A stretch of DNA of 64,000 bases from Streptomyces sp. NBC_00289 (GTDB taxonomy: Bacteria > Actinomycetota > Actinomycetes > Streptomycetales > Streptomycetaceae): assembly GCF_041435115.1 (NCBI RefSeq), contig NZ_CP108046.1:9796001-9860000 (forward strand), read 5' to 3'. Position 1 is the stretch's first letter. Each line of letters opens with the position of its first letter. The notes under the pieces were generated by a model that was given only the letters and a program-made list of their open reading frames with translations, had not been told where the DNA came from and made no database searches. This document shows positions 51,020 through 59,632 of this stretch, in pieces. The translations under genes were made by a program, and so were the position numbers.

Positions 51020-51721
51020 CTACTCGTGGCGTGCGATCACCGCGGAGTATCCGCCGGCGGCGCGCAGGTCCTCCAGGCTTCCGTGGAAGATCTTGCGGGC
51101 CGAGTGGAGGATGACGGCGCTGTCGCAGCAGGAGCGCACGTCCTCCATGAGGTGGGTGGCCAGGACCACCGTGGTGGAGTCGGCCAGGTGCCGCAGGAGC
51201 GTCTGGAAGCGCTCCCGCTCGGCGGGATCCAGTCCCGTGGTGGGCTCGTCGAGCAGGAGCATCCGTGGCCTGTTGACCAGGGCCTGGGCGATCCCGACCC
51301 GTCGCTGCATTCCCCCGGACAAGGTGCCGTACTTGTCGTCGATACGCCGGGTCAGACCCACCTGGCGTACGGCGCGTTCGACGGCCTCGGGGGCGGTCCG
51401 GCCGGGCATGTCCTTCAGCCAGGCCGCGTAACTCACGCATTCCCGGACGGTGAAGCCGCGGAACATGCCGAACGTCTGGGGCAGGTACCCCAGTCGGCGC
51501 CGGATCTCCAGCCGCTCGGCGGGGCGCCGTGGATCACGCTCCAGCAGCTTGAGTTCGCCCTCCACCGCTCCGTCCGCCGTCGCCAGGACCCGCAGCAGTG
51601 AACTCTTCCCCGCGCCGTTCGGGCCGAGCAACGCGTGTACACCGAGGCCGAGTTCGAGATGGAGACTGTCGACTGCCGTGGTACGGCGGTGGCGTACGGT
51701 CAGCCGGGCGGCACTGATCAT
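51020..51721 (-). CDS. ABC transporter ATP-binding protein
   Basis: 233 aa from ATG 51721, overlapping the permease stop by 4 bases. Walker A is LLGPNGAGKSSLLRVL, the Q-loop YLPQTFGMFRG, the signature LSGGMQRRVGIAQALV, Walker B MLLLDEPTTGLDP and the H-loop VLATHLMED. The single ABC domain fits exporters of the two-subunit CcmA/NatA type. It is the last gene of a three-gene minus-strand operon. Substrate unknown. Confidence 0.93.
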   Translation of the reverse strand: MISAARLTVRHRRTTAVDSLHLELGLGVHALLGPNGAGKSSLLRVLATADGAVEGELKLLERDPRRPAERLEIRRRLGYLPQTFGMFRGFTVRECVSYAAWLKDMPGRTAPEAVERAVRQVGLTRRIDDKYGTLSGGMQRRVGIAQALVNRPRMLLLDEPTTGLDPAERERFQTLLRHLADSTTVVLATHLMEDVRSCCDSAVILHSARKIFHGSLEDLRAAGGYSAVIARHE

Positions 51722-52365
51722 TGGGACCTCAGGTCGTTGAAGGAGTGGCGACGGAGCATCAACAGGGCGGCGAGCACGCCGGCGGCGGCACCCCAGACCA
51801 TCTGCGCTCCACCGTCCAGGAGGCTCTTGAGCACCTTGAGCAGGGCCGTCTCCGGAGAGTGGATCCTGCCGTCCTGCCGCATCGACAGCTGGAAGACCGA
51901 CACGACCAGCAGGAACCAGCCGGTCCCGGTCACCGCCGAGCCGAGCAGGCAGCCCATGTAGGAGCCGAGGACGAGCGTGGCGAGCGTCAGCGTCAGACAG
52001 GGCACCAGCCAGGCCGCCGCCCACATCGAGACGCCCGTGCCGGCCAGTCCCGCGCACAGGAGCAGCGGAAGGCTGTAGGCGAGTACGACACCGGTGCGCA
52101 GGAGCAGCAGACGCAGGCCCCCGGAGGGCATGCTCCGGACGACGGGAGCGAAGGGGTCGGCCTTGCCGCCGTAGCTGGTCGCCACCCACAGGAGGGGCAG
52201 CAGCGGAGCGAGGAGGAGCAGGAACGGCAGGAACCTCTCCTCGCCGGCGCGCGTGCCGATCGCCGCGGCCGTGGCGCACACTCCGGTGACGGAGAGCAGC
52301 CAGGGCCACCGAAGGCCGGGTACCGCCCGTAGCCAGGTGGGCAGGCGGAACTGGGGTGGGGACAT
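51718..52365 (-). CDS. ABC transporter permease-like membrane protein
   Basis: 215 aa from ATG 52365 with GAAAGGTG upstream. About six hydrophobic spans are visible, including WPWLLSVTGVCATAAAIG, FLPFLLLLAPLLPLLWVA, LLLLRTGVVLAYSLPLLLCA and MVWGAAAGVLAALLML. It lies between the 425-aa membrane protein (2-base gap) and the ATPase (4-base overlap), so the three are translationally coupled and form one complex. No enzymatic motif. Confidence 0.82.
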   Translation of the reverse strand: MSPPQFRLPTWLRAVPGLRWPWLLSVTGVCATAAAIGTRAGEERFLPFLLLLAPLLPLLWVATSYGGKADPFAPVVRSMPSGGLRLLLLRTGVVLAYSLPLLLCAGLAGTGVSMWAAAWLVPCLTLTLATLVLGSYMGCLLGSAVTGTGWFLLVVSVFQLSMRQDGRIHSPETALLKVLKSLLDGGAQMVWGAAAGVLAALLMLRRHSFNDLRSQ

Positions 52366-52367
52366 GG

Positions 52368-53645
52368 TCACCTTTCGCGGGGGCGGGAGCCGGGGCGGAC
52401 ATCGGGCAGGGGCGGCAGGGGAGTTCCCCGTCTCATCGCGGTGAAGGTCCGGTTCAGCCACTCGACGCGTTCGCGGACGGGGAGGGCCGCCGGCCCGTAC
52501 TCGGCTGCGTCCTTCCTGGAACCTTCGCCGCGGCCCATGAGCCACGTGTACAGAGCGAGGGTCTCCGCCGAATAGAAGGAGTCGCAGGAACTGGTGACAG
52601 CGACGGAGATCGCCAGGTGACTCCGGTCGGGTTCACTCCCTGAGACCCCGACCGCCCAGGGGGCGCCGACGTCGTCGATGCCGCCGCAGGAAGTGTCGTC
52701 CGTCCAGATGTAGTGGGTCGGCGCCTCGCGGACGCCCGCCAGCCGCTCCGACACCTGCGCGACCAGTCGTTCCAGGTGCTTGCGGCGGCTTTCGTGGTCG
52801 GCCGACACGCACACGACGGGCGCGTGCCCGCTGCAGCGGATCTCCATTGGGTTGAACGCCGAAGCGGTCGTGCCGTTCGGTTGCGTCATTCCGAGCCCCA
52901 GTGCCGTCAGGACCGAGGCCGCGGCCAGGACGGTCCCCGGCCTCCGGTGGCGGGCGCACACCAGCACGGCGGCCACCCCCACTGCGGTGACCAGGACGGC
53001 CCGACACCAAGGCAGCCACACGGGGGGAGTGGCTGGGGCCCAGGCAACCGCCTTCGGCGGAAGCGGGTCACCGGAGTAGGTGATGTCGAGGGGCACGAAC
53101 GTCTGCCATGAGGCGCCGAGTAGCGCGGCGCCCAAGGCGAGGGCGAGCGGCGTGACCCGGAAAGGGAGTGTCTGGCCCAGCAGGTACGCGACGCACGACA
53201 CGGCGACGACGAGGGCCGCGTCGACCGTTATCGCGTCGAGCGGCGCGCGGTTCACCTGCTGGCCCGGGCGAGGCCACACGAGTACCGCAGCGACGGCCAC
53301 CAAGTAGCCGGTCAGGGGCCACACCACGCCGGACGCCAGCCCGATCAGCCGGTGCGCGAGAGGGCTTCGGGCGGATGTCTCGCGCATCCAGCGGGCACCG
53401 ACGCGGTCCTCCGCGCCGCCCTGCCACCCCGCCAGCAGCCCCGCGGCGGCTCCGGCGATCCCTCTGGCGGCGGAGCCCGTGTCGTCACCCGCCGCGACCC
53501 AGTCGGGCGGCTCGTACGCAGACATCTGTTCGTTGCAGACCAAGGTCACCGCGACGGCCACGGCGAGGGCGACCAAGGGTCCCGCGTGGCGGCGCAGGTT
53601 CGCGTTCAGTACGAGAGCGAACGGCGCCCGGCGGTTCAGTGACAC
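52368..53645 (-). CDS. Large membrane protein of the ABC operon
   Basis: 425 aa from GTG 53645 (GAAGG upstream); the open frame to 54224 lacks ribosome sites. The first ~230 residues hold about six spans (PLVALAVAVAVTLVCN; HRLIGLASGVVWPLTGYLVA; AALVVAVSCVAYLLGQ). The C-terminal ~190 residues are polar and extracytoplasmic, with Cys-containing CSGHAPVVCVSADHESRRKH and WTDDTSCGGIDDVGAPWAVG, possibly disulfide-bonded. It is probably the second permease-like subunit with an external domain. I do not recognise the exact family; it recalls ABC loci next to extracytoplasmic sigma factors, but none is here. Confidence 0.75.
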   Translation of the reverse strand: MSLNRRAPFALVLNANLRRHAGPLVALAVAVAVTLVCNEQMSAYEPPDWVAAGDDTGSAARGIAGAAAGLLAGWQGGAEDRVGARWMRETSARSPLAHRLIGLASGVVWPLTGYLVAVAAVLVWPRPGQQVNRAPLDAITVDAALVVAVSCVAYLLGQTLPFRVTPLALALGAALLGASWQTFVPLDITYSGDPLPPKAVAWAPATPPVWLPWCRAVLVTAVGVAAVLVCARHRRPGTVLAAASVLTALGLGMTQPNGTTASAFNPMEIRCSGHAPVVCVSADHESRRKHLERLVAQVSERLAGVREAPTHYIWTDDTSCGGIDDVGAPWAVGVSGSEPDRSHLAISVAVTSSCDSFYSAETLALYTWLMGRGEGSRKDAAEYGPAALPVRERVEWLNRTFTAMRRGTPLPPLPDVRPGSRPRER

Positions 53646-54129
53646 GCCTTCACAGAGGCCCCGGGGGTGTATCCGGGTTCCTTGCGCCGCCGGGCGTGAG
53701 GAGGGACGGGAAGGGCGTGCGGCCCGGATGAGCGCCCCTCGAACGATCCCTGTAGCGATACGGTCGGAGACCGGGGATGCGGAGCGGCCGGACTGTCGGG
53801 CAGGTGGGAGAGAGGATCGAACTGACCCAGCATCAGGTTCACCCGGGCCCGGGTCCTGCATGCGCCGACGCGCTGCCCGCCGCAGCTGTGTCAGCACCCG
53901 TGATCTGTGACGTTCTGTAGCAGACGGAGAGGCAAGTGGCCCACGGGTGGGCGCGGCCATGGTCAGGGTTTGAACTCTGGCCGTGAGGCGCGTACGGCTG
54001 GGTGATCTGGCTCGTGGCGAATGGCGGCCAGTTGCTGGAGGAGTCTTGCAGTCGGCCCCTGCGACTGAACGCCCTCCGCGCGGCCGGCGTAACCGACTGC
54101 GCTGACCGCCTGCAGAGCAGGCGGCCGGT
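53646..54129. other. Promoter region of the ABC operon, otherwise empty
   Basis: About 480 bases between the operon start and the TetR gene stop. No gene was seen. A promoter for the minus-strand operon is expected near the left end. Confidence 0.35.
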
Positions 54130-54837
54130 TCAGCCTGCCAGCTGCTGCAGCCATTCGCGCAGCAGAGCCGCCTCCGTGTCTCGCAGAGGTACCCCGGTGC
54201 TGAGCCCGGTTTCCAGTGCGGCATCGAGGGCGAGTGCGCGCGAGGCCAGGTCCGACCCGGACGAGGCGGGCGGGTCCGTGGTGATCGATGCGATGACCGT
54301 GTCCCGCAGCCGTGCCGAAGTGGTCAGGTCCCGCTCCGCGGGCTCTTCGCCGATCAGCGCCAGCGTGGCACCGGTCGTCGCCGCGTGGATGACGCGGGTC
54401 GCCTGCGCCACCGGAACCCGAAGGCGCCCGGCCTCGGCCACCCGGCCCAGCAGTGTCACCAGCAGGGCGTGCGCCTCGTTCGCGGCCGGGGGCCGCCGTC
54501 CGGGCTGCACAGTGCCGTACATGAGCATGTAGAACGCCGGGTGCCGCACTCCGAAGTCGACGTGCAGGTCCCAGCCGCGGTAGAGGTCGGCCACCGGGTC
54601 GTCGGGGGTCAGCGCCAGCGCTTCGCGTTTCTCGGCCAGGTACATCTCGAACCCGTAGGCGGCCAGCTCGGCCAGGAGCCCGTCCTTGTCGTCGAACATC
54701 CGGTACAGCGCGGGGGCCGTGATGCCCGCGGCTGCGGCGACAGCGCGCGTGGAGACCGCCTCACTGCCGCCCTCTTCCAAAAGCTTGGCGGCCGCCTGCA
54801 GCACCTGGCGCCGCGCGGCGCGTCGTCCCTCGTTCAT
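54130..54837 (-). CDS. TetR-family transcriptional regulator
   Basis: 235 aa from ATG 54837. The N-terminal HTH (about 8-55) reads RRQVLQAAAKLLEEGGSEAV, STRAVAAAAGITAPALYRMF and DDKDGLLAELAAYG. The C-terminal ligand domain includes DFGVRHPAFYMLMYGTVQPG and VIHAATTGATLALIGEEP. An AT-richer ATGATATCTCATTTTGCG stretch directly upstream (54843-54860) probably holds its promoter and operator. Originally divergent to the flavodoxin-type gene at 56501, from which an IS110 now separates it. Confidence 0.9.
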   Translation of the reverse strand: MNEGRRAARRQVLQAAAKLLEEGGSEAVSTRAVAAAAGITAPALYRMFDDKDGLLAELAAYGFEMYLAEKREALALTPDDPVADLYRGWDLHVDFGVRHPAFYMLMYGTVQPGRRPPAANEAHALLVTLLGRVAEAGRLRVPVAQATRVIHAATTGATLALIGEEPAERDLTTSARLRDTVIASITTDPPASSGSDLASRALALDAALETGLSTGVPLRDTEAALLREWLQQLAG

Positions 54838-55084
54838 GGAGCAATGATATCTCATTTTGCGTATCGTCGCCTTATCGGTGCTACTGTTTCGACCGGAACG
54901 ACGATCCATGCTGATGATGGCCGGCGCCGGCCCGCGACACCTGGGCATGCGCCGCACCCCGGCCGGGGCCTCGGCCCCACTCGTGGAGCCGTGCGGCCGA
55001 CCGCCGCAGCGGGCAACGCGTCGTCCGCCGGACCACCACCGAACACGCCGCCATCGCGGCAGGAGAGGAATCTCAATGATCGTG

Positions 55085-56290
55085 TCAAGCCGACTGCGTG
55101 ACGGGCGGGGCGGAGGTGAAGAGCCTCTTGTCACGCAGCATCGCCCAGAGGACATCAACCCGTCGGCGGGCGAGCGCGAGCAGGGCCTGGGTGTGCAACA
55201 GCCCTTCGGCCCGCTTCTTGAGGTAGTAGTCCCGGGACGGCCCCGACCGCATCATCGCGGACTGCGCCGACATGTAGAACAGCCAGCGCAGGCGCCGGTT
55301 GTAGCGCTTGGGCCGGTGATAGTTGCCGGTGCGGCGACCGGAGTCCCGGGCGACCGGGGCGAGGCTGGCGTGCGAGGCCAGACGTCCGGCGTCGCGGTAG
55401 CCGGACAGGTCGCCGACGATGGCGACGAACTCCGCACCGAGGATCGGGCCCATGCCGGGCATGGACTCGATGATCTCGGCGCGTTCGTCGGTGCGGAAGG
55501 TCTCGCGGATCTCCCGGTCGTTGTCCTTGATCCGCTCGTCCAGGGCCAGCAGCTGGTGGGCGAGGTCGCAGACCAGCTCCGCGGCCCGCTTCTCGCCAGG
55601 CAACGCGATCTGCTGGGTCTGCGCGGCCTCCACGGCTTTCGCCGCGACGTCGGCGGCGTTGCGGACTTTGCGGCGCTCCAACCAGGTCGTCAGCCGCTTG
55701 ACGCCGATCCGGCGCAGGGCGGCCGGGGTCTGGTACTCGGTCAGCATGACGACCGGGCCCTTGGCCGCGGAATAGTCGAAGGCTCGCTCCAGAGCGGGGC
55801 AGATGCCGACCAGCAGGTCACGGAGTCGGTTGATCAGCCTGACGCGGTCGGCGATGAGGTCGGCCCGGTAGTTGGTCAGGACCCGGAGTGTGGTGACCAA
55901 CTCAGGGGGTGTGACCAGCAGGGCGAAGTCCTTCGGGCGCATGCGCGCTTGGTCGGCGATGACGCGGGCGTCCCGAGCGTCGGTCTTGCCCTCGCCCTTG
56001 TAGGCCGCGGACATGCGGTTCACGGTGCGGCCGGGCACGTAGGCCACGTGCTGGCCGTGGGCCATCAGCAGGGCCAGCAGCAGCGTGGAGGCTCTGCCGG
56101 GTATGTCCACCGCCCACCGCACCTCGTTGGCCCGCTCGCGGGCGGTCTCGATGAGGGCGAGGATCTGGGCCTCGTCGTTGATCACCTTCGTCGAGAACAG
56201 CGTCTCGCCGTCCCCGTCGAGGGCCGCCGCCCAGTGGTGTCCCTTGCCAGCGTCGATGCCGGCCCATATCCGGGCTTGAGACGAGCTCAC
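55085..56290 (-). CDS. IS110-family transposase (DEDD recombinase), intact
   Basis: 401 aa from GTG 56290; ATG 56341 in the same frame is an alternative. The RuvC-like domain shows WAGIDAGKGHHWAAALDGDG, EVRWAVDIPG and EGKTDARDARVIADQARMRP. A coiled linker follows, then the Tnp domain with SMPGMGPILGAEFVAIVGDL and the catalytic-Ser region LASHASLAPVARDSGRRTG. The frame is uninterrupted. The element has landed between the TetR gene and its likely target. The ~200 bases upstream are the place for a bridge RNA. Confidence 0.92.
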   Translation of the reverse strand: MSSSQARIWAGIDAGKGHHWAAALDGDGETLFSTKVINDEAQILALIETARERANEVRWAVDIPGRASTLLLALLMAHGQHVAYVPGRTVNRMSAAYKGEGKTDARDARVIADQARMRPKDFALLVTPPELVTTLRVLTNYRADLIADRVRLINRLRDLLVGICPALERAFDYSAAKGPVVMLTEYQTPAALRRIGVKRLTTWLERRKVRNAADVAAKAVEAAQTQQIALPGEKRAAELVCDLAHQLLALDERIKDNDREIRETFRTDERAEIIESMPGMGPILGAEFVAIVGDLSGYRDAGRLASHASLAPVARDSGRRTGNYHRPKRYNRRLRWLFYMSAQSAMMRSGPSRDYYLKKRAEGLLHTQALLALARRRVDVLWAMLRDKRLFTSAPPVTQSA

Positions 56291-56397
56291 CCCCGTTGCT
56301 CCGTTCCACCGTGACCAGCACTTCCGTGGTCGGAAGAACACTCCGCCGACAGGTCCCTAACCAGCGATGACCACAGTGCTCAATCAGTGGTCGGAGC

Positions 56398-56475
56398 GTC
56401 CCGGAGGACCGGGCGGCCATTCCTCTCGAGCCATCAACGGCAACCACTCATCAGCCACACCCGGTCCTCCCGGAC
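56398..56475. repeat. Inverted repeat between IS110 and the flavodoxin gene
   Basis: GGAGGACCGGG (56403-56413) pairs perfectly with CCCGGTCCTCC (56460-56470) and the flanks extend the match past one mismatch on each side. It could be a structured part of the IS110 non-coding end or a native operator of the downstream gene. Confidence 0.5.
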
Positions 56476-56500
56476 CGCCAACCATTCTTAGGGAACACCC

Positions 56501-57088
56501 ATGTCCGACATCTCGATCGTCATCGCGTCGCATTCCGGCTACGGCCACACCGCGCAGATCGCCATGGCCGTGGCCGACGGCGCGCGCTCCCTCGCCGGGA
56601 CGCACGTCCACCGCGTCGACGTCGCCTCCCTCACTGACGCCGACTGGGAACTGATGGACAACGCGGACGCCATCATCTTCGGCACCCCCACCTACATGGG
56701 CACCGCGTCCGGGGCGTTCCACGCCTTCGCCGAGGCCAGCAGCAAGCGGTGGATGACCCGCGCCTGGAGCGACAAGCTCGCGGCGGGATTCACTAACTCC
56801 GGCTCCATGAGCGGCGACAAGCTGCACACTCTGCAGTACCTCTCGCTCTTGGCGGCCCAGCACGGAATGCTCTGGGTGAGCCTGAACCTTCTGCCGGGCT
56901 GGAACACCACCACCTCCAGCCCCCAGGACGACAACCGTCTCGGCTTCTACCTCGGCGCCGGCGCGCAGAGCTTCAACGACACCCCCGCGGTCCATGACGC
57001 AGACCTGAACACCGCCCGCCACCTCGGCCGGCGCGTCGCCGAGCACACCCGCATCCACCGCGCCGGCCTGACCGCCGCAGCCCACTGA
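56501..57088 (+). CDS. Flavodoxin-family NAD(P)H:quinone oxidoreductase (WrbA-like)
   Basis: 195 aa from ATG 56501. The FMN phosphate loop is ASHSGYGHTAQIAMAVADGA. The second flavin loop contains DAIIFGTPTYMGTASGAFHA, and the isoalloxazine-side loop AAGFTNSGSMSGDKLHTLQY is close to the WrbA pattern. WrbA-type enzymes reduce quinones by two electrons and protect against redox stress. A truncated aldo-keto reductase follows by 50 bases. The TetR regulator beyond the IS110 is the probable controller. Confidence 0.88.
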   Translation: MSDISIVIASHSGYGHTAQIAMAVADGARSLAGTHVHRVDVASLTDADWELMDNADAIIFGTPTYMGTASGAFHAFAEASSKRWMTRAWSDKLAAGFTNSGSMSGDKLHTLQYLSLLAAQHGMLWVSLNLLPGWNTTTSSPQDDNRLGFYLGAGAQSFNDTPAVHDADLNTARHLGRRVAEHTRIHRAGLTAAAH

Positions 57089-57138
57089 CACCACGACCCG
57101 GCAAAAAGACCATTCAGCTTCTTTCAGAGGAGTGCGCC

Positions 57139-57400
57139 ATGCAGCACCGGACACTGGGAAGCCAGGGCCTTGAGGTCTCGGCCATCGGCTACGGCGCGAT
57201 GGGCCTGACGATGGCCTACGGACCCACCGATGAGGAGGCCAGCGTCGCCGCCATCCACCGCGCCCACGACCTGGGCGTCACCTTCTTCGACACCGCCGAG
57301 ATGTACGGCTGGGGCACCGGATCCAACGAGATCCTGGTCGGCAAGGCAGTCAGGGACTTCCGCGACGACGCGGTCCTGGCCACCAAGTGCGGCTCTTGCG
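57139..57400 (+). pseudogene. Aldo/keto reductase, truncated after ~88 residues
   Basis: ATG 57139 (AGAGGAG upstream) starts the typical LGSQGLEVSAIGYGAMGLTM. Catalytic Asp and Tyr lie in VTFFDTAEMYGWG and Lys in VLATKCG. Just after this the sequence switches to an antisense serine-hydrolase tail near 57400. Most of the barrel is lost, so it is not functional. Confidence 0.8.
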
Positions 57401-57424
57401 GTCCGCGCTCCACGAGGGCAGCGT

Positions 57425-57814
57425 CTACTGGCTGCTCACCGTTCCGTCGTCCAGTGACTTCCGTACTGCGTCGACCAGCAAAGTTGCACGCATGTCGTCG
57501 GCCCCTCCGATGATGTTGTTCATCGCGTAGCCGAAGGCGATGCCGTGCTCAGGATCGGCGAAGCCGAGTGAGCCACCTCGTCCGGTGTGGCCGAAGGAGC
57601 TCGGGCCGGTCATGGGGTTTGTCTCGGTAGGCAGCATGTACCCCGAGCTGAATCGGCTCGGGATCAGCATCACTTGGTCCTTCCCGCCAGCTTGCTCCTT
57701 GGTCGCCGCCTCCAGGGTTTCTGGCGTAAGCGGGCGCACCCCATCCACCTCGCCGATCAGTGCGGCGTACATGCGCGCCAGTCCGCGTGCGGTGCGAACC
57801 TCTGCACCTCCCAC
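57425..57814 (-). pseudogene. Serine hydrolase (beta-lactamase-like) C-terminal fragment
   Basis: The minus strand reads RTARGLARMYAALIGEVDG, RFSSGYMLPTETNPMTGPSS and FGHTGRGGSLGFADPEHGIA. The HTG motif and following strand are the third catalytic element of EstB/class C-type serine hydrolases. The Ser-x-x-Lys and Tyr motifs are missing at the 5' side, which joins an integrase fragment. Confidence 0.78.
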
Positions 57815-57960
57815 AACGTCATCCCGCGCTCGTAGTTGTGGGTCGCGCAGGCGCGGCGCAGCAGGTGCGGAAACAGGTCGGTGACCGGACCGGTCAGGTA
57901 GGCATCGGCTGCGGTGTGCAGGGTCTTGCGGACTGCGGAGGGGCCGATCGCCGGCGCGAT
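57808..57960 (-). pseudogene. Tyrosine integrase C-terminal fragment
   Basis: The minus strand reads SAVRKTLHTAADAYLTGPVT and LFPHLLRRACATHNYERGMT then LWEVQR. This is the HxxR catalytic box and following helix of a tyrosine recombinase, cut before the final Tyr. The third integrase remnant in the window. Confidence 0.65.
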
Positions 57961-58248
57961 CGGCTTTCGGCGAACTGTTGCTGGGCGTGCCCGAACTGCT
58001 GTTGTTCCAGTTGATGTTTCTTGTGGGTGTAGTCGCTCGCGGAGTACCAGTGGGGGCGGGACGCGGCCGGGCTGATGCCAGCGTCGATCGACCAGCTGGG
58101 CAAGCCGGTGATCGGGCCGGAGGAGAGCGGAACGGGCCCGCCCGGGAGTACCGGGCGGGTCTACCGGTGCGTCTGGCTCAACCCCAGGCACGGCTCGTTC
58201 AGAGTTCGTGGCTTGTTGCGCGAACGGGCCGGCTGGGGCAGGGGGTGA

Positions 58249-59349
58249 TCAGCAGTGGTCCCACCACCAGGAGATGCTCGGGTACGGCAGGGGGCCGGTG
58301 TCGGCGGTCGACAGCGACGGCGCCCAGTAGGCGGGTGTCTTGATGACATCTTCAAGGGCAATGCGGTGCGCGTCTGAGGGGTTGTAGCGCGGGGCGCACA
58401 GGGCCATTTCGGTACCGTTGATGATGAGCTCACCGAGTCGGTCGATGAGGTACTGCAGTGGCGTCCCGGCCGACTGCATCAAGCGCTCGCGCAGACGGAG
58501 GAAGAGAAGCATCAGGCGGTCACGCGTCTCGGCTGCCACGGCGACGGCCTCGTCGAAGGAGAGCCCGCGAGTCGCCTGCAGGACACCCACAAAATTCAGA
58601 TGAGCTTGGCCTTCTGCCTTCTCCTTGTGGTAGGAGCGGACGTCGTTCTCCAGTCCGATAATGAGGCACATGCATCCCATGAGGGCCTGGACTGCCGGTG
58701 CGTTCCAGTCCTCGTCCGTGATGGGTGCAGGTCCGCACACGTCGATCCACGCCCCGTAGAGGAAGCCGCCGACGTCATGAATCCGAAGGGCCAGGTATTC
58801 GTCTTCGTTGGGTTCGTCCAGGTGGAGCTTGTGCACGGCGCTGGCGAGAAAGGCCCTGAGTCCGGCGCTCAGGCGGCCCGCCTGTGTCGGTGTGCACTCT
58901 GCGCGCAGTTGCTCCATCACGTCGTGCCCGGCTGCGACGTAGGGGTTCTCATTCTTCTGTACTTGGTATCCCGGAGATTCCAGCGCATGCGTGATCCGGC
59001 CCACGAGACGAATGACTTCGCCGGTCCGGTTGCGGGCTTCTGCGTGATCGAGCACATCGTCGTCGAGAGCGAGCAGCCACTCCACCGTGCAGCCAACGCC
59101 GTGGAGCGCTGCCTTGCTGGTCTCCGGAGTCGAAACCCTCGCAAGGAACCAGGCCAGGACAGTTCCGGGAACGTAGCCGACGGGGTTCAGCTCGGGAAAC
59201 CGGTACGACTCCTTCCATGCAGTGACCTGGGCCGTGACGTCTGTGGGGATGTGGGAGGGCTCCGGCATCGGCAAGGGGTAGTGGAAGCGCGGCGCGCCTC
59301 CCCGCTCGGCCGGGATTGCCGTCTGGTCCACTGCTGATGTGCTGCTCAT
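58249..59349 (-). CDS. Class I terpene synthase (cyclase)
   Basis: 366 aa from ATG 59349; AAGGAG 5 bases upstream fixes the start. The aspartate-rich metal motif is LLALDDDVLDHAEAR near residue 95, the pyrophosphate sensor Arg is likely in ALRIHDVGG, and the NSE triad is clear in IGLENDVRSYHKEKAEGQ near 235. The C-terminal APRYNPSDAHR replaces the usual RY pair with ARG-TYR in PRY. Length and order match bacterial sesqui-/diterpene cyclases that ionise a prenyl diphosphate. No prenyltransferase or P450 is linked, so the product cannot be predicted. Confidence 0.9.
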   Translation of the reverse strand: MSSTSAVDQTAIPAERGGAPRFHYPLPMPEPSHIPTDVTAQVTAWKESYRFPELNPVGYVPGTVLAWFLARVSTPETSKAALHGVGCTVEWLLALDDDVLDHAEARNRTGEVIRLVGRITHALESPGYQVQKNENPYVAAGHDVMEQLRAECTPTQAGRLSAGLRAFLASAVHKLHLDEPNEDEYLALRIHDVGGFLYGAWIDVCGPAPITDEDWNAPAVQALMGCMCLIIGLENDVRSYHKEKAEGQAHLNFVGVLQATRGLSFDEAVAVAAETRDRLMLLFLRLRERLMQSAGTPLQYLIDRLGELIINGTEMALCAPRYNPSDAHRIALEDVIKTPAYWAPSLSTADTGPLPYPSISWWWDHC

Positions 59350-59632
59350 GCATGCTCCTTCGTCGGTGCGGAGTTCCAGGGTCAAAATGCGTGCCGTATT
59401 GCGATCGGCCGGCTTGAGCTCTGATGCCGCCCGGTCGGGGAATGCGGCGGACACCAGGTACCGGAGGGAGCGGTGAAGAGGTCCAGGTGGGAGGAGTGCT
59501 GTCGCTCAGGCGATCGGACCCTCGGGTATGCCTCGCGCGGACGGGCGTTGTGGATGCCTGCCCCGGCGTAGACGGAGGGGATCGTGAGCTCCCTGGAGGG
59601 ACGGGGTGCGGGGCTGTGGTGGGTGCCCGGTG

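Noticed and set aside
54857..56314. 485-codon plus-strand frame across the IS110
   Set aside because: Antisense to the intact IS110 recombinase with low-complexity Gly/Val/Ala text; no ribosome site.
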